Assembly: GCF_000024025.1 (NCBI RefSeq)
Contig: NC_013131.1
Coordinates: forward strand, 7,130,001-7,194,000
Reading direction: 5' to 3'
From: Catenulispora acidiphila DSM 44928
GTDB lineage: Bacteria > Actinomycetota > Actinomycetes > Streptomycetales > Catenulisporaceae
DNA: 64,000 nt
In this document: piece after piece, positions 44,578 through 53,714 of the stretch
How positions within the stretch are numbered: position 1 is the stretch's first letter
Layout of the letters: every line of letters starts with the position of its first letter
Translations under genes and position numbers: made by a program
Notes under the pieces: model-generated
Told to the model about the DNA's origin: nothing
Database searches by the model: none
The model's input: only the letters and a program-made list of their open reading frames with translations

Positions 44578-45998
44578 AACGGCGCCACTGACCACCAATA
44601 CAGGTGGCCGAACAGGCCGTGAGGATAGAACAGGGCGCGCTGCCGGTACCGGGTGCGCCCTGTTTCCGTCGGCTCGACCCGCATCTCCAGCCAAGCCAGA
44701 CCGGGCAGCTTCATCTCCGCACGCAGGCGCAGCAGATGCCCGCGCTCGAGCGCTTCGACACGCCAGAAGTCCAGCGTGTCCCCCAGACGCAGCGTGTTGG
44801 GATCGCGCCGCCCGCGCCGCAGCCCGATCCCGCCGACCATCCGGTCCAGCCAGCCGCGAACAGCCCACGCCAGCGGGAACGAATACCAGCCGGTCTGCCC
44901 GCCGATCGCCTCCACAGCACGCCACACCCGCTCCGGCGCGATATCGACCTCTGCCTCACGCACGTCGCGATACAGGCTGCCGCCGGCCCAATCCGGGTCG
45001 GTGGGCAGCGGGTCGCTCGGCGCGCCGAGCACGGAAGCCGACGACCAACGCGTCGTGACGTTGGCTTCCTGCACGCGAGTACGCGCCAGCCGCACCGCCT
45101 CGTCGAAGCCGATCAGTCCCTGAGGCGGGTCCGGAACCAACTCGGCGACGCGATGATCGGCGCAGACGACCTCGTGGCGCAGCGACTCCACCAGAGGCCT
45201 GGCGATGGAAGCCGGGACCGGCGTGACCGCCCCGACCCAATGGCTCGACAGCCCCGGCGTCAGCACCGGAACCGGGAGGATCCAGCGCCGTGGCAGCCCT
45301 GCCACTTGCGCATAGCGCAGCATCATCTCGCGGTACGTCAGTACATCGCGACCACCGATGTCGAAGACACCACCGGCGCCGACCACATCGTCCGGCGCGC
45401 TGGCGCTGCCCACGAGATAGCGCAGGACGTCGCGAACCGCGATCGGCTGAATCCGAGTACCGACCCACCGCGGAGTCACCATGACCGGCAGCCGCTCGGT
45501 GAGATAGCGCAGCATCTCGAAGGACGCCGACCCCGACCCGATGACCACGGCCGCACGCAGCTCCACAGTCGGAATCCCCGAGCTCCGCAACGCCTGACCA
45601 ACGCGGACCCGAGAACGCAGATGCGGCGAGAGCTCCGTGACCGGAGTCTCCTCGGGCGCCATGCCGCCGAGATAGACGATCCGCGACACTCCCGCGTCCC
45701 GGGCAGCGGATGCGAAGCTGCGCGCCGCCTTTTCCTCGGTCTGTTCGAAGCCGGCGCCTGTGGTCAGCGAGTGGATCAGGTAGTAGGCGACGTCGATGCC
45801 TTCCAGCGCCGGAGGCAGCGTCTCGGGCGAGAGCACGTCCCCCCGCACCCGCTCCACACGCTCGGCCCAGGCGTGATCACGCAGCCGATCCGGATCACGG
45901 GCCATACATCGCACGTCAAACCCGGCGTCGAGCAATTCGGGGACCAGCCGTCCGCCGATGTAACCGGTCGCACCTGTCACCAACGCTGATGGCTTCAC
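44481..45998 (-). CDS. NAD(P)-binding SDR-type protein with C-terminal DUF2867
   Basis: A 505-residue two-domain protein. The N-terminal atypical SDR domain has the dinucleotide motif VTGATGYIGGRLVPELLDAG and the continuation GVSRIVYLGGMAPEE. The C-terminal domain from about residue 335 (GSLYRDVREAEVDIAPERVW, GRTRYRQRALFYPHGLFGHL) is DUF2867, a START-like lipid-binding-type domain. The combination is common in actinobacteria; function unknown. The 97-bp overlap of its 3' end with the DUF4383 gene encodes the Ser/Thr/Ala-rich tail of this protein. Confidence 0.88.
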   Translation of the reverse strand: MKPSALVTGATGYIGGRLVPELLDAGFDVRCMARDPDRLRDHAWAERVERVRGDVLSPETLPPALEGIDVAYYLIHSLTTGAGFEQTEEKAARSFASAARDAGVSRIVYLGGMAPEETPVTELSPHLRSRVRVGQALRSSGIPTVELRAAVVIGSGSASFEMLRYLTERLPVMVTPRWVGTRIQPIAVRDVLRYLVGSASAPDDVVGAGGVFDIGGRDVLTYREMMLRYAQVAGLPRRWILPVPVLTPGLSSHWVGAVTPVPASIARPLVESLRHEVVCADHRVAELVPDPPQGLIGFDEAVRLARTRVQEANVTTRWSSASVLGAPSDPLPTDPDWAGGSLYRDVREAEVDIAPERVWRAVEAIGGQTGWYSFPLAWAVRGWLDRMVGGIGLRRGRRDPNTLRLGDTLDFWRVEALERGHLLRLRAEMKLPGLAWLEMRVEPTETGRTRYRQRALFYPHGLFGHLYWWSVAPFHAVVFGGMVRNLLRRAAEESSATSTTSATSG

Positions 45999-46088
45999 GG
46001 TTCCATGGTCCGTGTCTACCTCCGGTGGCGCATTCCGGCCACGCCATACAGTTACGCCGCGACCGGCCCGGCCGCCATACTGTCGCGC

Positions 46089-46895
46089 ATGGGCGACCTC
46101 GGATTCCTTGTCTCGCGGCTCGTGCGCCGTTATCGCGACCCCGTGGTGGGCACGCTGCGGCTCACCGCCAAGGACTGGCGGGGCTCGCGCGTGAAGTACG
46201 TCGGCGTGGTCAGCGCCCCGGGCCTGTCGCCCACGCCGGTCTCCTACCGCACGTCAGAGCCCACAAAGCGCTGGGTCATGGACGGGATGGACCTGCCGGT
46301 CGTCGTCGACCGCACCCGCCCGGCGAAACTCAGGATCCTGTGGAAGCAGGTCCCCACGACAAAGCAGTACCGTGCGAATCTCCAGGCGCAGCAGATGCGC
46401 CAGGCCGCGGAGACCGCCGCGCACATGGCGTCCGGGGACAGCGCCGCCGGCACGCCTCCCCTGCACAACATCTTCGCGATGCGCGGGAACCTCTTCGGCG
46501 ACGGAGGCGACCTGGCTCAGGTGGTCAGCAACGCCATCTCCGAGGCGTTCGGCAGCCAGTCGAGCACGGTCTGGGGCGAGTCTCACGTCCACATGCAGAT
46601 CAGCGAGGGCGCGCCGATCGTCGGCGGCATCCGCGGCACGGCCATCGTGATCGCGGAGCGCGACGTGTCCGTGCCGGCGATGTTCGGCGACGCCATGGCC
46701 GGCGGCCTCGTGGACCTCACGCTGGAGGTCACGCCGCCGGACGGCGTGCCCTACCCCGCGCGCGCCCGCTTGGTGTTCTCCACGCCGGAGCGCCGCGCCC
46801 GCATCGCCGCGGTCGGCACGCGGCTACCGATCCGGATCGATCCGACGCGGCGAGCGCATGTCGAGATCGACACGGCGGCGCTCAACCTGGACTGA
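46089..46895 (+). CDS. Conserved hypothetical protein
   Basis: A 268-residue cytoplasmic protein with two similar beta-rich halves: GTLRLTAKDWRGSRVKYVGV...PVVVDRTRPAKLRILWKQVP, and SEGAPIVGGIRGTAIVIAER...LPIRIDPTRRAHVEIDTAAL. Between them is a Gln/Ala-rich helical stretch. This duplicated layout is seen in actinobacterial proteins of unknown function. I start at MGDLGFLVSRLVRRYRD; the frame extends upstream but less convincingly. A short GAGCCCGAGC-type repeat follows the stop (46893-46960). Confidence 0.7.
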   Translation: MGDLGFLVSRLVRRYRDPVVGTLRLTAKDWRGSRVKYVGVVSAPGLSPTPVSYRTSEPTKRWVMDGMDLPVVVDRTRPAKLRILWKQVPTTKQYRANLQAQQMRQAAETAAHMASGDSAAGTPPLHNIFAMRGNLFGDGGDLAQVVSNAISEAFGSQSSTVWGESHVHMQISEGAPIVGGIRGTAIVIAERDVSVPAMFGDAMAGGLVDLTLEVTPPDGVPYPARARLVFSTPERRARIAAVGTRLPIRIDPTRRAHVEIDTAALNLD

Positions 46896-46953
46896 GCCTG
46901 GAGCGAGCCGAGCCCGAGCCGGAGCACAGCCCGAGCCCGAGCGCAGCCCGAGC

Positions 46954-47352
46954 TCAGCCCTTCTTGGAAGCCTTCCCCGGCTTACCCGCCTTGCCCGCCA
47001 CCTTCAGCGCCCACCACACGAGCGGCACCTGAAGCGGAAGCCGTCCGAGCGCCGCCGCCTTGGCCGGAGCAGGGCGATCGCTCCAGTCGCGGGCCATCTT
47101 GACGTTCGCGGGGAAGACCGCGACGAACAGCCCGGCAGCCGCCAACCCGCCCTGCCGCCGCGACTTGCCGTTCGCCACCGCGACGGCCACCGCCATCTCG
47201 GCGACGCCGCTGGCGTAGGTCCAGGTGCGCGGCTTGCCGGGCAACGAACGCGGCACGATCGCGTCGTACTGCCGGGGCGCGACGAAGTGGGTGACGGCCG
47301 CTGCGGCGAGGAGGCCAGCGAGGGCGGCGTGCGGGGAAGTCAGTCGGGACAC
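46954..47352 (-). CDS. DoxX-like membrane protein
   Basis: A 132-residue four-helix protein. AALAGLLAAAAVTHFVAPRQ YDAIVPRSLPG contains the HFxxPxxYxxIVP motif seen in DoxX-family relatives, followed by ASGVAEMAVAVAVANGKSRR and a final helix before a Lys/Gly-rich tail. Reported roles of the family include redox homeostasis at the membrane; the role here is unknown. GTG start. It converges with the hypothetical gene (58-bp gap). Confidence 0.82.
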   Translation of the reverse strand: MSRLTSPHAALAGLLAAAAVTHFVAPRQYDAIVPRSLPGKPRTWTYASGVAEMAVAVAVANGKSRRQGGLAAAGLFVAVFPANVKMARDWSDRPAPAKAAALGRLPLQVPLVWWALKVAGKAGKPGKASKKG

Positions 47353-47400
47353 GTCGGTGATCCTAAGAGTTATTGGACACCGTGTCGATAGCGTCCGCGT

Positions 47401-48600
47401 CTATCCGGCCAGGTAGCCTGCCAGATGGTCGATCACGTCTCGGGCGTCGTCCTCGGCGCCGTGGATGAATGTGGACTTGCGCCGGCGGAGCACGGGCAGC
47501 CCCAACGCGTACAGCCCTGGGCTGTCGACCACTCCCCCAGTGTGCCGCAGCCGTCCCTTGCCATCGAGGACCGACACCTCGAGCCAGGAGTAGTCGGGCC
47601 GGAATCCCGTCGCCCACACGACTGTCTCTATCTCACCGCTGCGCAGGTCGAGTTGCAGGCGTGGGGACGCCGGTATCTGGGTGGGCACGACGGGTTCGGA
47701 CTCGTCGTACGCATCGGGAGCCCAAGCGTCGAAGGTCGCCAGCAGGCGCTCCATCTTGAGATCCGCGAGCGAGCACACGTTGCGCAGCCCGCCGGAGAAC
47801 AGCGCACGACCGTCACGGACCGCCGCCCACCGACCCACCGGCTCGACGCCCATCGCCATCAGGGTGTTGAGGTCGAGATCGCCGCGGTCCGCGGTTCCGG
47901 CAAGCTGCGGCGAGGGGAGGCCGCGCGCTCGGTCCACGTCGTCGAGCTCGTCGTGCCGCTGGTCCCAGACGCCCGAGGCGTCCATCCACCACAGCACGTC
48001 CCGACCGCGATACACGCGCGGCAGCCGCACATGCTCCCCGACCGAGAGCACCACCGGCCGACCGGTCCGCCTGATCTCCGCCGCCAACTGCACGCCGGTC
48101 GCGGACGCGCCGACGACCAGGACGCCGCCGTCGGGAAGCTCGTCCGGACCGGTGTAGTCGAAGGGAGTCAGTTGCCTGATGGACTCCGGAACCGCGCTGC
48201 TGATCGCCGGCACTATCGGCAGATTGCACGCACCGCTGGCGATGACCACGGTCCGAGTCTGGATCTCGCCCTGGTCCGTCCGCACTCGGTAGCCGTCTCC
48301 TTCGCGCCGGACCGACGTGACCGCCATCCCGGCGCGGACGGGAGCCTGCGAGGACTTGGCGAAGCCGTCGATGAAGTCGGCGACCTCGCTCGCCGTCATG
48401 TAGCCGTCGGGATCAGGTCCCTGATACCGGTGGCCGGGCAGCCGGGTCAGCCAGTTCGGCGTGAGCAGCCGCAACGAGTCCCAGCGCTCGCGGCGCCACG
48501 AGTTCGCCACCTCGCCGCGTTCCAGGACGAGGTGGTCGATGCCGGCGGCGGTGAGGAAGTGGCTGGCGGCCAGACCCGCGTGCCCGGCGCCGACCACCAC
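47401..48600 (-). CDS. FAD/NAD(P)-dependent oxidoreductase (flavin monooxygenase-like)
   Basis: A 399-residue two-dinucleotide-site flavoprotein. The FAD site is VVGAGHAGLAASHFLTAAGI at the very N-terminus; RERWDSLRLLTPNWLTRLPG is typical of FMO/BVMO-like enzymes; the NADPH site is VLVVGASATGVQLAAEIRRT; VVWATGFRPDYSWLE is the ATG motif. The substrate is unknown. The start is unclear: the first usable GTG leaves only one residue before VVGAGHAG, while GAGAGGG stands 26 nt upstream, with an ATC codon at the right distance. The OsmC stop is 30 bp upstream in the same frame. Confidence 0.86.
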   Translation of the reverse strand: MVVGAGHAGLAASHFLTAAGIDHLVLERGEVANSWRRERWDSLRLLTPNWLTRLPGHRYQGPDPDGYMTASEVADFIDGFAKSSQAPVRAGMAVTSVRREGDGYRVRTDQGEIQTRTVVIASGACNLPIVPAISSAVPESIRQLTPFDYTGPDELPDGGVLVVGASATGVQLAAEIRRTGRPVVLSVGEHVRLPRVYRGRDVLWWMDASGVWDQRHDELDDVDRARGLPSPQLAGTADRGDLDLNTLMAMGVEPVGRWAAVRDGRALFSGGLRNVCSLADLKMERLLATFDAWAPDAYDESEPVVPTQIPASPRLQLDLRSGEIETVVWATGFRPDYSWLEVSVLDGKGRLRHTGGVVDSPGLYALGLPVLRRRKSTFIHGAEDDARDVIDHLAGYLAG

Positions 48601-48630
48601 GGCGTCGCTGTGCTCGATGGCTCGGCCCTC

Positions 48631-49179
48631 TCAGAGGACTTCGACGGTGACGTCGGTCGGGTTGGTCAGCGCGTCGAAAACCGCCGAGCGCTTCTGCGAC
48701 TGCGCGACCAGCGCCTCGATCTCCTGCTGCGAGGCGTCGGCGTCGATGCTGAAGGAGACCTTGATGTCGGTGAAGCCGTTGCGCACATCGCTGTCGGCGC
48801 CGAGGATCCCGCGGATGTCGTGCCGGCCCTCGACCGTGGAGGAGACCGAGCGCAGCTGGATCCCGCGGTTCTGCGCGACCGACGCCACCCCGGCGGTCAG
48901 GCAGCCGGCCAGCCCGACGAGCAGGTACTCGATCGGCGTGATGCCGTTGTCCTCGGCGGCGAAGACCGCCGGGTGGTCGGCCTCGAACACCGACTCGGTC
49001 TTGTGGTTGTGCTCCTCGCCGAGGCCGAAGAAGTCCTTGACGGTCGTGGTGCTGTGCACGCCGTCGCGCCAGGTGGAGGTGGCACGCCAGGTGAACTGGG
49101 CCGCCTCGGGCGCGCCCTTCAAGACCTCGCGCGCGTCCAGCAGCGCCTGCACGTTGACTCCGTTGGTGACCGTGGTCAT
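48631..49179 (-). CDS. OsmC-family protein
   Basis: A 182-residue OsmC/Ohr-superfamily protein. TPIEYLLVGLAGCLTAGVAS holds the conserved Cys, and a second peroxidatic Cys is absent, as in the YhfA/OsmC-like branch without clear peroxidase activity. LRSVSSTVEGRHDIRGILGA is the second conserved block. I start at MTTVTNGVNVQALLDA. It is co-directional with the flavoprotein (30 bp) and probably in one operon with it, and divergent from metX. Confidence 0.88.
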   Translation of the reverse strand: MTTVTNGVNVQALLDAREVLKGAPEAAQFTWRATSTWRDGVHSTTTVKDFFGLGEEHNHKTESVFEADHPAVFAAEDNGITPIEYLLVGLAGCLTAGVASVAQNRGIQLRSVSSTVEGRHDIRGILGADSDVRNGFTDIKVSFSIDADASQQEIEALVAQSQKRSAVFDALTNPTDVTVEVL

Positions 49180-49218
49180 GGGACGAGCCCGCCCTTCCGC
49201 ACGATGGCGCAGTGAATC

Positions 49219-49246
49219 TTGAATTCCTATCTGGTTACTCGACAAT
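49219..49246 (+). promoter_or_regulatory. Likely metX promoter
   Basis: TTGAAT (49219-49224), 16-bp spacer, GACAAT (49241-49246), followed by the metX ATG 30 bp downstream. The short leader leaves no room for a SAM riboswitch. Confidence 0.5.
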
Positions 49247-49276
49247 ACACGGGAGCGGGGGCGTACCATAGCCCTC

Positions 49277-50512
49277 ATGCACAAACCCGCCACGGTGCCG
49301 CCGACCGGCTCGGTCGGCACCGTCGAGACGCGGTTCCTCGACCTGCCCGAACCGGTCCCGCTGGAATGCGGCCGGGAACTGAGCGGAGTGCGGGTCGCCT
49401 ACGAGACGTACGGGAGCCTGTCCCCCGCGCGTGACAACGTCATTCTGATCTGTCACGCCTTGAGCGGGGACGCCCACGCCGCCGGGATATCCGCGGCCGC
49501 AACCACGACGGCAGGCACGCGCGACGGCTTCGCCGCCGAGGACCGCGACGGCAGCGCCGGAGCGAGCCTGGGCTGGTGGGACGGGATGATCGGGCCCGGC
49601 AAGGCCTTCGACACCGAGCGATACTTCATCATCTCCACCAACTTGCTGGGCGGATGCCGCGGGACGACCGGACCGCGATCGACGAACCCTGGCACCGGGC
49701 TCCCCTACGGACCGGACTTCCCGGTGATCACCGTCGCGGACATGGTGCGGACCCAGCGACGCTTTCTGGACCGGCTCGGCATCGAACGCCTCGCGGCGGT
49801 CGCGGGCGGATCCCTTGGCGGTATGCAGGCGCTGGAATGGGCTGTGCTGTTCCCGGATCAGGTCGACGCGATCGTGGTCATAGCGTCCACGCATGCCCTG
49901 CATCCGCAAGGGGTGGCGTGGAACGCAATCGCCCGCGAAGCCATCATGGGCGACCCGGCGTGGCAGGGTGGCCGCTACCACGGGACCGGCCGGACGCCTG
50001 ACGCCGGCATGGGTGTGGCGCGCATGGTCGGGCATGTCACCTACCTGTCGGGTCCTGCGCTGGAGGCGAAGTTCGCCCGGCGGTTGCAGGCCTCCGAGCA
50101 GATCCGCCACACCCTCACCGAGCCTGAGTTCGCGGTTGAGAGCTATCTGAACCATCAGGCTGCCTCGTTCGTGAAGCGGTTTGATGCGAACACTTATCTA
50201 TACATGTCGCGCGCGCTGACGTACTTCGACCTGGCGCGCCAGCACGGCGACGGCTCGTTGAAGCACGCGCTGGAAGGCGTCTTGGCGCGGACGCTGCTCA
50301 TCGCGTTCAGCTCGGACTGGCTGTATCCGCCTTCGGCTTCGGACGAGATCGCCGATGCGTTGCGCTCGCTCGGCAAGCCGGTGGACTACCACTTGATCGA
50401 GGCGCCGTACGGGCACGACAGTTTCCTGCTTGAGGAAGCACGCCAGATTCCCATCGTCCGCCAGTTCCTGGAGGATGGGATCCAGACGACGATGAGGACT
50501 GCGACTCCATGA
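49277..50512 (+). CDS. metX: Homoserine O-acetyltransferase
   Basis: Transfers acetyl from acetyl-CoA to L-homoserine, the first committed step of methionine synthesis. A 411-residue alpha/beta-hydrolase-fold enzyme: VILICHALSGDAHAAG, GCRGTTGPRSTNPGTGLPYG, the nucleophile elbow AGGSLGGMQALEW with Ser179, acid SSDWLYPP and catalytic His in APYGHDSFL. These match MetX; a succinyl-transferring variant cannot be excluded from sequence alone. Its stop overlaps metY (ATGA). Confidence 0.95.
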   Translation: MHKPATVPPTGSVGTVETRFLDLPEPVPLECGRELSGVRVAYETYGSLSPARDNVILICHALSGDAHAAGISAAATTTAGTRDGFAAEDRDGSAGASLGWWDGMIGPGKAFDTERYFIISTNLLGGCRGTTGPRSTNPGTGLPYGPDFPVITVADMVRTQRRFLDRLGIERLAAVAGGSLGGMQALEWAVLFPDQVDAIVVIASTHALHPQGVAWNAIAREAIMGDPAWQGGRYHGTGRTPDAGMGVARMVGHVTYLSGPALEAKFARRLQASEQIRHTLTEPEFAVESYLNHQAASFVKRFDANTYLYMSRALTYFDLARQHGDGSLKHALEGVLARTLLIAFSSDWLYPPSASDEIADALRSLGKPVDYHLIEAPYGHDSFLLEEARQIPIVRQFLEDGIQTTMRTATP

Positions 50513-51837
50513 CCGGCGACCTTCCGCGCTCGCGTCCGCGCACCGAGCAGCCCCACGAATTCGGCTTCGACACGCGGCAACTGCATGCCGGGCAGCGTCC
50601 CGATCCGAACACCGGCGCGCGGGCGGTGCCGATCTTCCAGACCGCCAGTTATGTGTTCGAAGACCCGGAGTCCGCGGCGGCGTACTTCAATCTGCAGGAG
50701 TACGGAAACACTTACTCCCGCATCATGAATCCGACTGTCGCAGCCTTCGAAGAACGGGTGGCGAACCTGGAGGGCGGCAGCGGCGCAGTGGCGTTCGCCA
50801 GCGGGATCGCAGCGCAGGCGGCGGCGCTGTTCACGCTGCTCGAGCCCGGCGATCACGTGGTGTCCTCCTCGGCGCTCTACGGCGGGACCGTCAACCAGTT
50901 CAAGCATCTGTTCCGCAAGATGAACGTCGAGCTGAGCTGGGCCGACCTCGACGATCCGGCGGCGTGGGAAGCGGCGGTCCGGCCGACCACGAAGGCGTTC
51001 TTCGGGGAGACGATCGGCAATCCGGCGGGCAATGTGCTGGATATCGAAGCGCTGGCAGGCATCGCGCACCGGCACGGCCTGCCGCTGATCGTGGACAACA
51101 CGTTCGCCACGCCGTACCTGTGCCGCCCGATCGAGTGGGGCGCGGACATCGTGGTGCACTCGGCGACCAAGTTCCTCGGCGGGCACGGGACGAGCATCGG
51201 CGGCGTCGTGGTCGAGGCCGGGACGTTCGACTGGTCGAACGGACGCTTCCCGGTCATCGCCGACCCGTCCCCGGCGTACCACGGGCTGAAGTTCCACGAG
51301 ACGTTCGGCGAGTACGGGTACCTGATGAAGCTGCGCGCCGAGACCCTGCGCGACCTCGGCGCGGCGCTGTCGCCGTTCAACGCTTTCCTTTTCCTGCAAG
51401 GGATCGAGACGCTGTCTCTACGTATGGACCGGCATGTCGCGAACGCGATGACGGTCGCGGCGTTCCTCGACGGGCACGAGGCGGCGGCGAACGTCACCTA
51501 CCCCGGTCTGCCGGGCAGCAAGTACCAGCCGCTCGTGGAGAAGTACCTACCGCGCGGAGCCGGCGCCGTGTTCTCCTTCGACTGCGTAGGCGGTCGGGCC
51601 GGTGGGCAGGGGTTGATCGGGGGCGTGCAGCTGTGGTCGCACCTGGCGAACGTCGGGGACGCCAAGAGCCTGATCATCCATCCGGCCAGCACGACGCACC
51701 GGCAACTCGGCGACGATGAGCTGCGCGCGGCCGGTGTCGGGCCCGGGACGGTGCGGCTGTCGGTCGGGTTGGAGACGGTCGAGGACCTGATCTGGGATCT
51801 GGAGCAGGCTTTGGCGAGGGAAGGCGGGACGGCGTGA
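50509..51837 (+). CDS. metY: O-acetylhomoserine sulfhydrylase (PLP-dependent)
   Basis: Makes homocysteine from O-acetylhomoserine and sulfide. A 442-residue Cys/Met-metabolism PLP enzyme: TRQLHAGQRPDPNTGARAVP and IFQTASYVFEDPESAAAYF open it; LPLIVDNTFATPYLCRPIEW and HSATKFLGGHGTSIGG contain the cofactor Lys (K221). The C-terminus GGVQLWSHLANVGDAKSLII HPASTTHRQ is typical. ATG overlaps the metX stop and the GTG of the next gene overlaps its own stop, so all three are one operon. Confidence 0.95.
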   Translation: MTGDLPRSRPRTEQPHEFGFDTRQLHAGQRPDPNTGARAVPIFQTASYVFEDPESAAAYFNLQEYGNTYSRIMNPTVAAFEERVANLEGGSGAVAFASGIAAQAAALFTLLEPGDHVVSSSALYGGTVNQFKHLFRKMNVELSWADLDDPAAWEAAVRPTTKAFFGETIGNPAGNVLDIEALAGIAHRHGLPLIVDNTFATPYLCRPIEWGADIVVHSATKFLGGHGTSIGGVVVEAGTFDWSNGRFPVIADPSPAYHGLKFHETFGEYGYLMKLRAETLRDLGAALSPFNAFLFLQGIETLSLRMDRHVANAMTVAAFLDGHEAAANVTYPGLPGSKYQPLVEKYLPRGAGAVFSFDCVGGRAGGQGLIGGVQLWSHLANVGDAKSLIIHPASTTHRQLGDDELRAAGVGPGTVRLSVGLETVEDLIWDLEQALAREGGTA

Positions 51838-52364
51838 GCGGCTTGGGCGAGGTGAGCGGCGTGGGCGACGTGGGCGGCGTGAGCGACGGCGTGGCGCGGT
51901 ATCAGGACCCGACGACCATCCAGCGCGTACTCAACACCGCCAGGACGATCGCGGTGGTCGGGCTGTCGAAGAACGAGCTGCGGGCAAGCTACTTCGTCGG
52001 CTACTACCTCAAGCGGCACGGCTTTCGGGTCGTGCCAGTGAACCCGCGCGAGACCGAGATCCTCGGCGAACGCTGCTACCCGAGCCTGCGCGACATCCCA
52101 GAGCCGGTAGACGTCGTGGACGTGTTCCGAGCGTCGGACGCCGTGCCAGGCGTCGCGCGGGAGGCGGTGGAGATCGGAGCGTCCGCGTTGTGGTGCCAGT
52201 TCGGCGTAATCAATCCCGAGGGGAATCAGATCGCTGAGAACGGCGGCCTGAGTGTGGTCGTGGACCGCTGCATCAAGATCGAGCACGCGCGGTACGTGGG
52301 GCGGATGCACTGGCTCGGGTTCAACACGCATCGGATCACGTCGGTGCGGACCGGTTTGCAGTAA
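51834..52364 (+). CDS. CoA-binding-domain protein (YccU-type)
   Basis: A 176-residue protein with a single CoA-binding Rossmann domain: TARTIAVVGLSKNELRASYF, YYLKRHGFRVVPVNPRETEI and VVDVFRASDAVPGVAREAVE. It ends RMHWLGFNTHRITSVRTGLQ. Proteins of this type bind CoA, and co-occurrence with metXY is frequent in actinobacteria. GTG start overlaps metY by 4 bp. The first 18 residues are Gly/Val/Ser-rich and come from GGCGTGGGC-like repeats. It ends 16 bp from the converging nuclease gene. Confidence 0.87.
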   Translation: MSGLGEVSGVGDVGGVSDGVARYQDPTTIQRVLNTARTIAVVGLSKNELRASYFVGYYLKRHGFRVVPVNPRETEILGERCYPSLRDIPEPVDVVDVFRASDAVPGVAREAVEIGASALWCQFGVINPEGNQIAENGGLSVVVDRCIKIEHARYVGRMHWLGFNTHRITSVRTGLQ

Positions 52365-52380
52365 CTCAGGCTGCGCAAAT

Positions 52381-53712
52381 TCACTCGCGCCGTACATCCG
52401 GTTCGACGGCGGGCCAGCGACCTCTCGACTGGAAGTACTCCAGGGCGGCGGGGGTCTCGGTGAATTCCAGCAGGCCGCCGACTTTCTGCTCCAGAATGAC
52501 GCGGACCTCGGCCGGGGTGGCGAAGAAGAACTCGCGGCGTTCGTTGACGTAGTTCACGCGGCGGTGGGCGAACGACTTGTGGAGTTCGTGCTCGAGTGCG
52601 ATGGCGTCGTCGGAGAAGAACAGCGCGTGCACGTCGTATCGGAACGGCACGGAGGCGTCCCCAAGTTCTCGGACACGGTCCATCGGCTCCAGGCGTCTGG
52701 TCATGCCGATCTTCACGACGCCCGGCCCGAACGCGCCGATGTTGGAGATGACGTACACATAGCCGGCGCGGATGTTCGCGATGCGGTAGTCGTTCGTCGC
52801 GATGGCCTGCTCGATGTCGGACAAACGGCCGGCGAGCTCGGCAGCCGCACTCTCATCACCCTTGGCCCGCAACGACTCCAGCACCGTGACGTAGTGGCTG
52901 CGCTCCTTCTCCAGGCGCTCGCGCTCAGCAGCAAGCTCAGCCTCGACACGGCGCTGCTCGCGAAGAAGCTCGCGTTCCTCGCGCGCCTTCTGCCGCTCTT
53001 CCTGAGCCTTCATCTGAAAGTCGGCGGTCAGCTCCAGCTCGGCGACGCGCAGCGCGTGATAGGCCGGGCTGATCCGCATCTCCATGATGCGTCCGAGCCT
53101 CTCGATCGCAGCCATCGCGGACTCAAGGCGCCTCTTCGCCGTGTGCACGTTGCCCGACCGAAGCGAGCGCACGCAGTTGTCCGCCTCAGCGTTGTACGCC
53201 CGCAGCATCAGCTTCGACAGGTCAGCGACAAGCTTGCGCCCCTTCGCCAAAGACCCGCTGAAGGTGAACAGCTCAGATGCCAGGATCGCCTGCCCCGCCT
53301 TGATGACCGCATCGATCTGGCCATCCAGCTCCTGAAGGCGCTCCTTGTACGCCGCCGCGTCCTCAAGGGGATGGTGGTAGCGGTAGATGCCGACGTCTTG
53401 CAGGATCCGCTGATCGGACAGCTCGATCACATCAGAAGCCGCCTCTCCGCCTTGGGCCGCGGCGAGTGCCGCCTCCAGCGACGCGATCCGCGCCAGCAGC
53501 ACTTCTGTCCCGGCTGGAGCCACTGACACAGGCGCTGGTGCCGCGACGGCCTCCGGCTGCGCCTCAGCCTCGGCTCCGGCGTCATCTCCGTCATGGATAA
53601 AGAGTTCCCAGCCCTCAGGCGGGGCGGGCCACGAAGCGTCCGGTACCCACCCGGCTGGCGGCGTCCAGCCTTCCGGCGGAGTCGGCCAACCCGGCGGTGG
53701 ATTGAACCGCAT
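52381..53712 (-). CDS. DUF4041 / T5orf172 (GIY-YIG-like) nuclease-domain protein
   Basis: A 443-residue multidomain protein. Residues 1-35 carry four PP(x)GW motifs (PPPGW, PPEGW, PPAGW, PPEGW); about 65-85 a short helix; about 100-300 a helical, coiled-coil-rich DUF4041 region (ELSDQRILQDVGIYRYHHPL, EEERQKAREERELLREQRRV-like); about 320-410 a T5orf172/Mug113 domain, a GIY-YIG relative. Its key residues are visible: YVYVISN, VVKIGMTRR, Arg of MDRVREL, Glu of ALEHELHKSF and Asn of NERREFF. Start 2 nt after the stop of the coiled-coil gene; both are probably one operon. GC is lower than in neighbours. Confidence 0.85.
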   Translation of the reverse strand: MRFNPPPGWPTPPEGWTPPAGWVPDASWPAPPEGWELFIHDGDDAGAEAEAQPEAVAAPAPVSVAPAGTEVLLARIASLEAALAAAQGGEAASDVIELSDQRILQDVGIYRYHHPLEDAAAYKERLQELDGQIDAVIKAGQAILASELFTFSGSLAKGRKLVADLSKLMLRAYNAEADNCVRSLRSGNVHTAKRRLESAMAAIERLGRIMEMRISPAYHALRVAELELTADFQMKAQEERQKAREERELLREQRRVEAELAAERERLEKERSHYVTVLESLRAKGDESAAAELAGRLSDIEQAIATNDYRIANIRAGYVYVISNIGAFGPGVVKIGMTRRLEPMDRVRELGDASVPFRYDVHALFFSDDAIALEHELHKSFAHRRVNYVNERREFFFATPAEVRVILEQKVGGLLEFTETPAALEYFQSRGRWPAVEPDVRRE

Positions 53713-53714
53713 CC

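Noticed and set aside
49180-49276. SAM riboswitch before metX
   Set aside because: Only 97 bp between genes and a promoter 30 bp before the ATG; no space for the fold.
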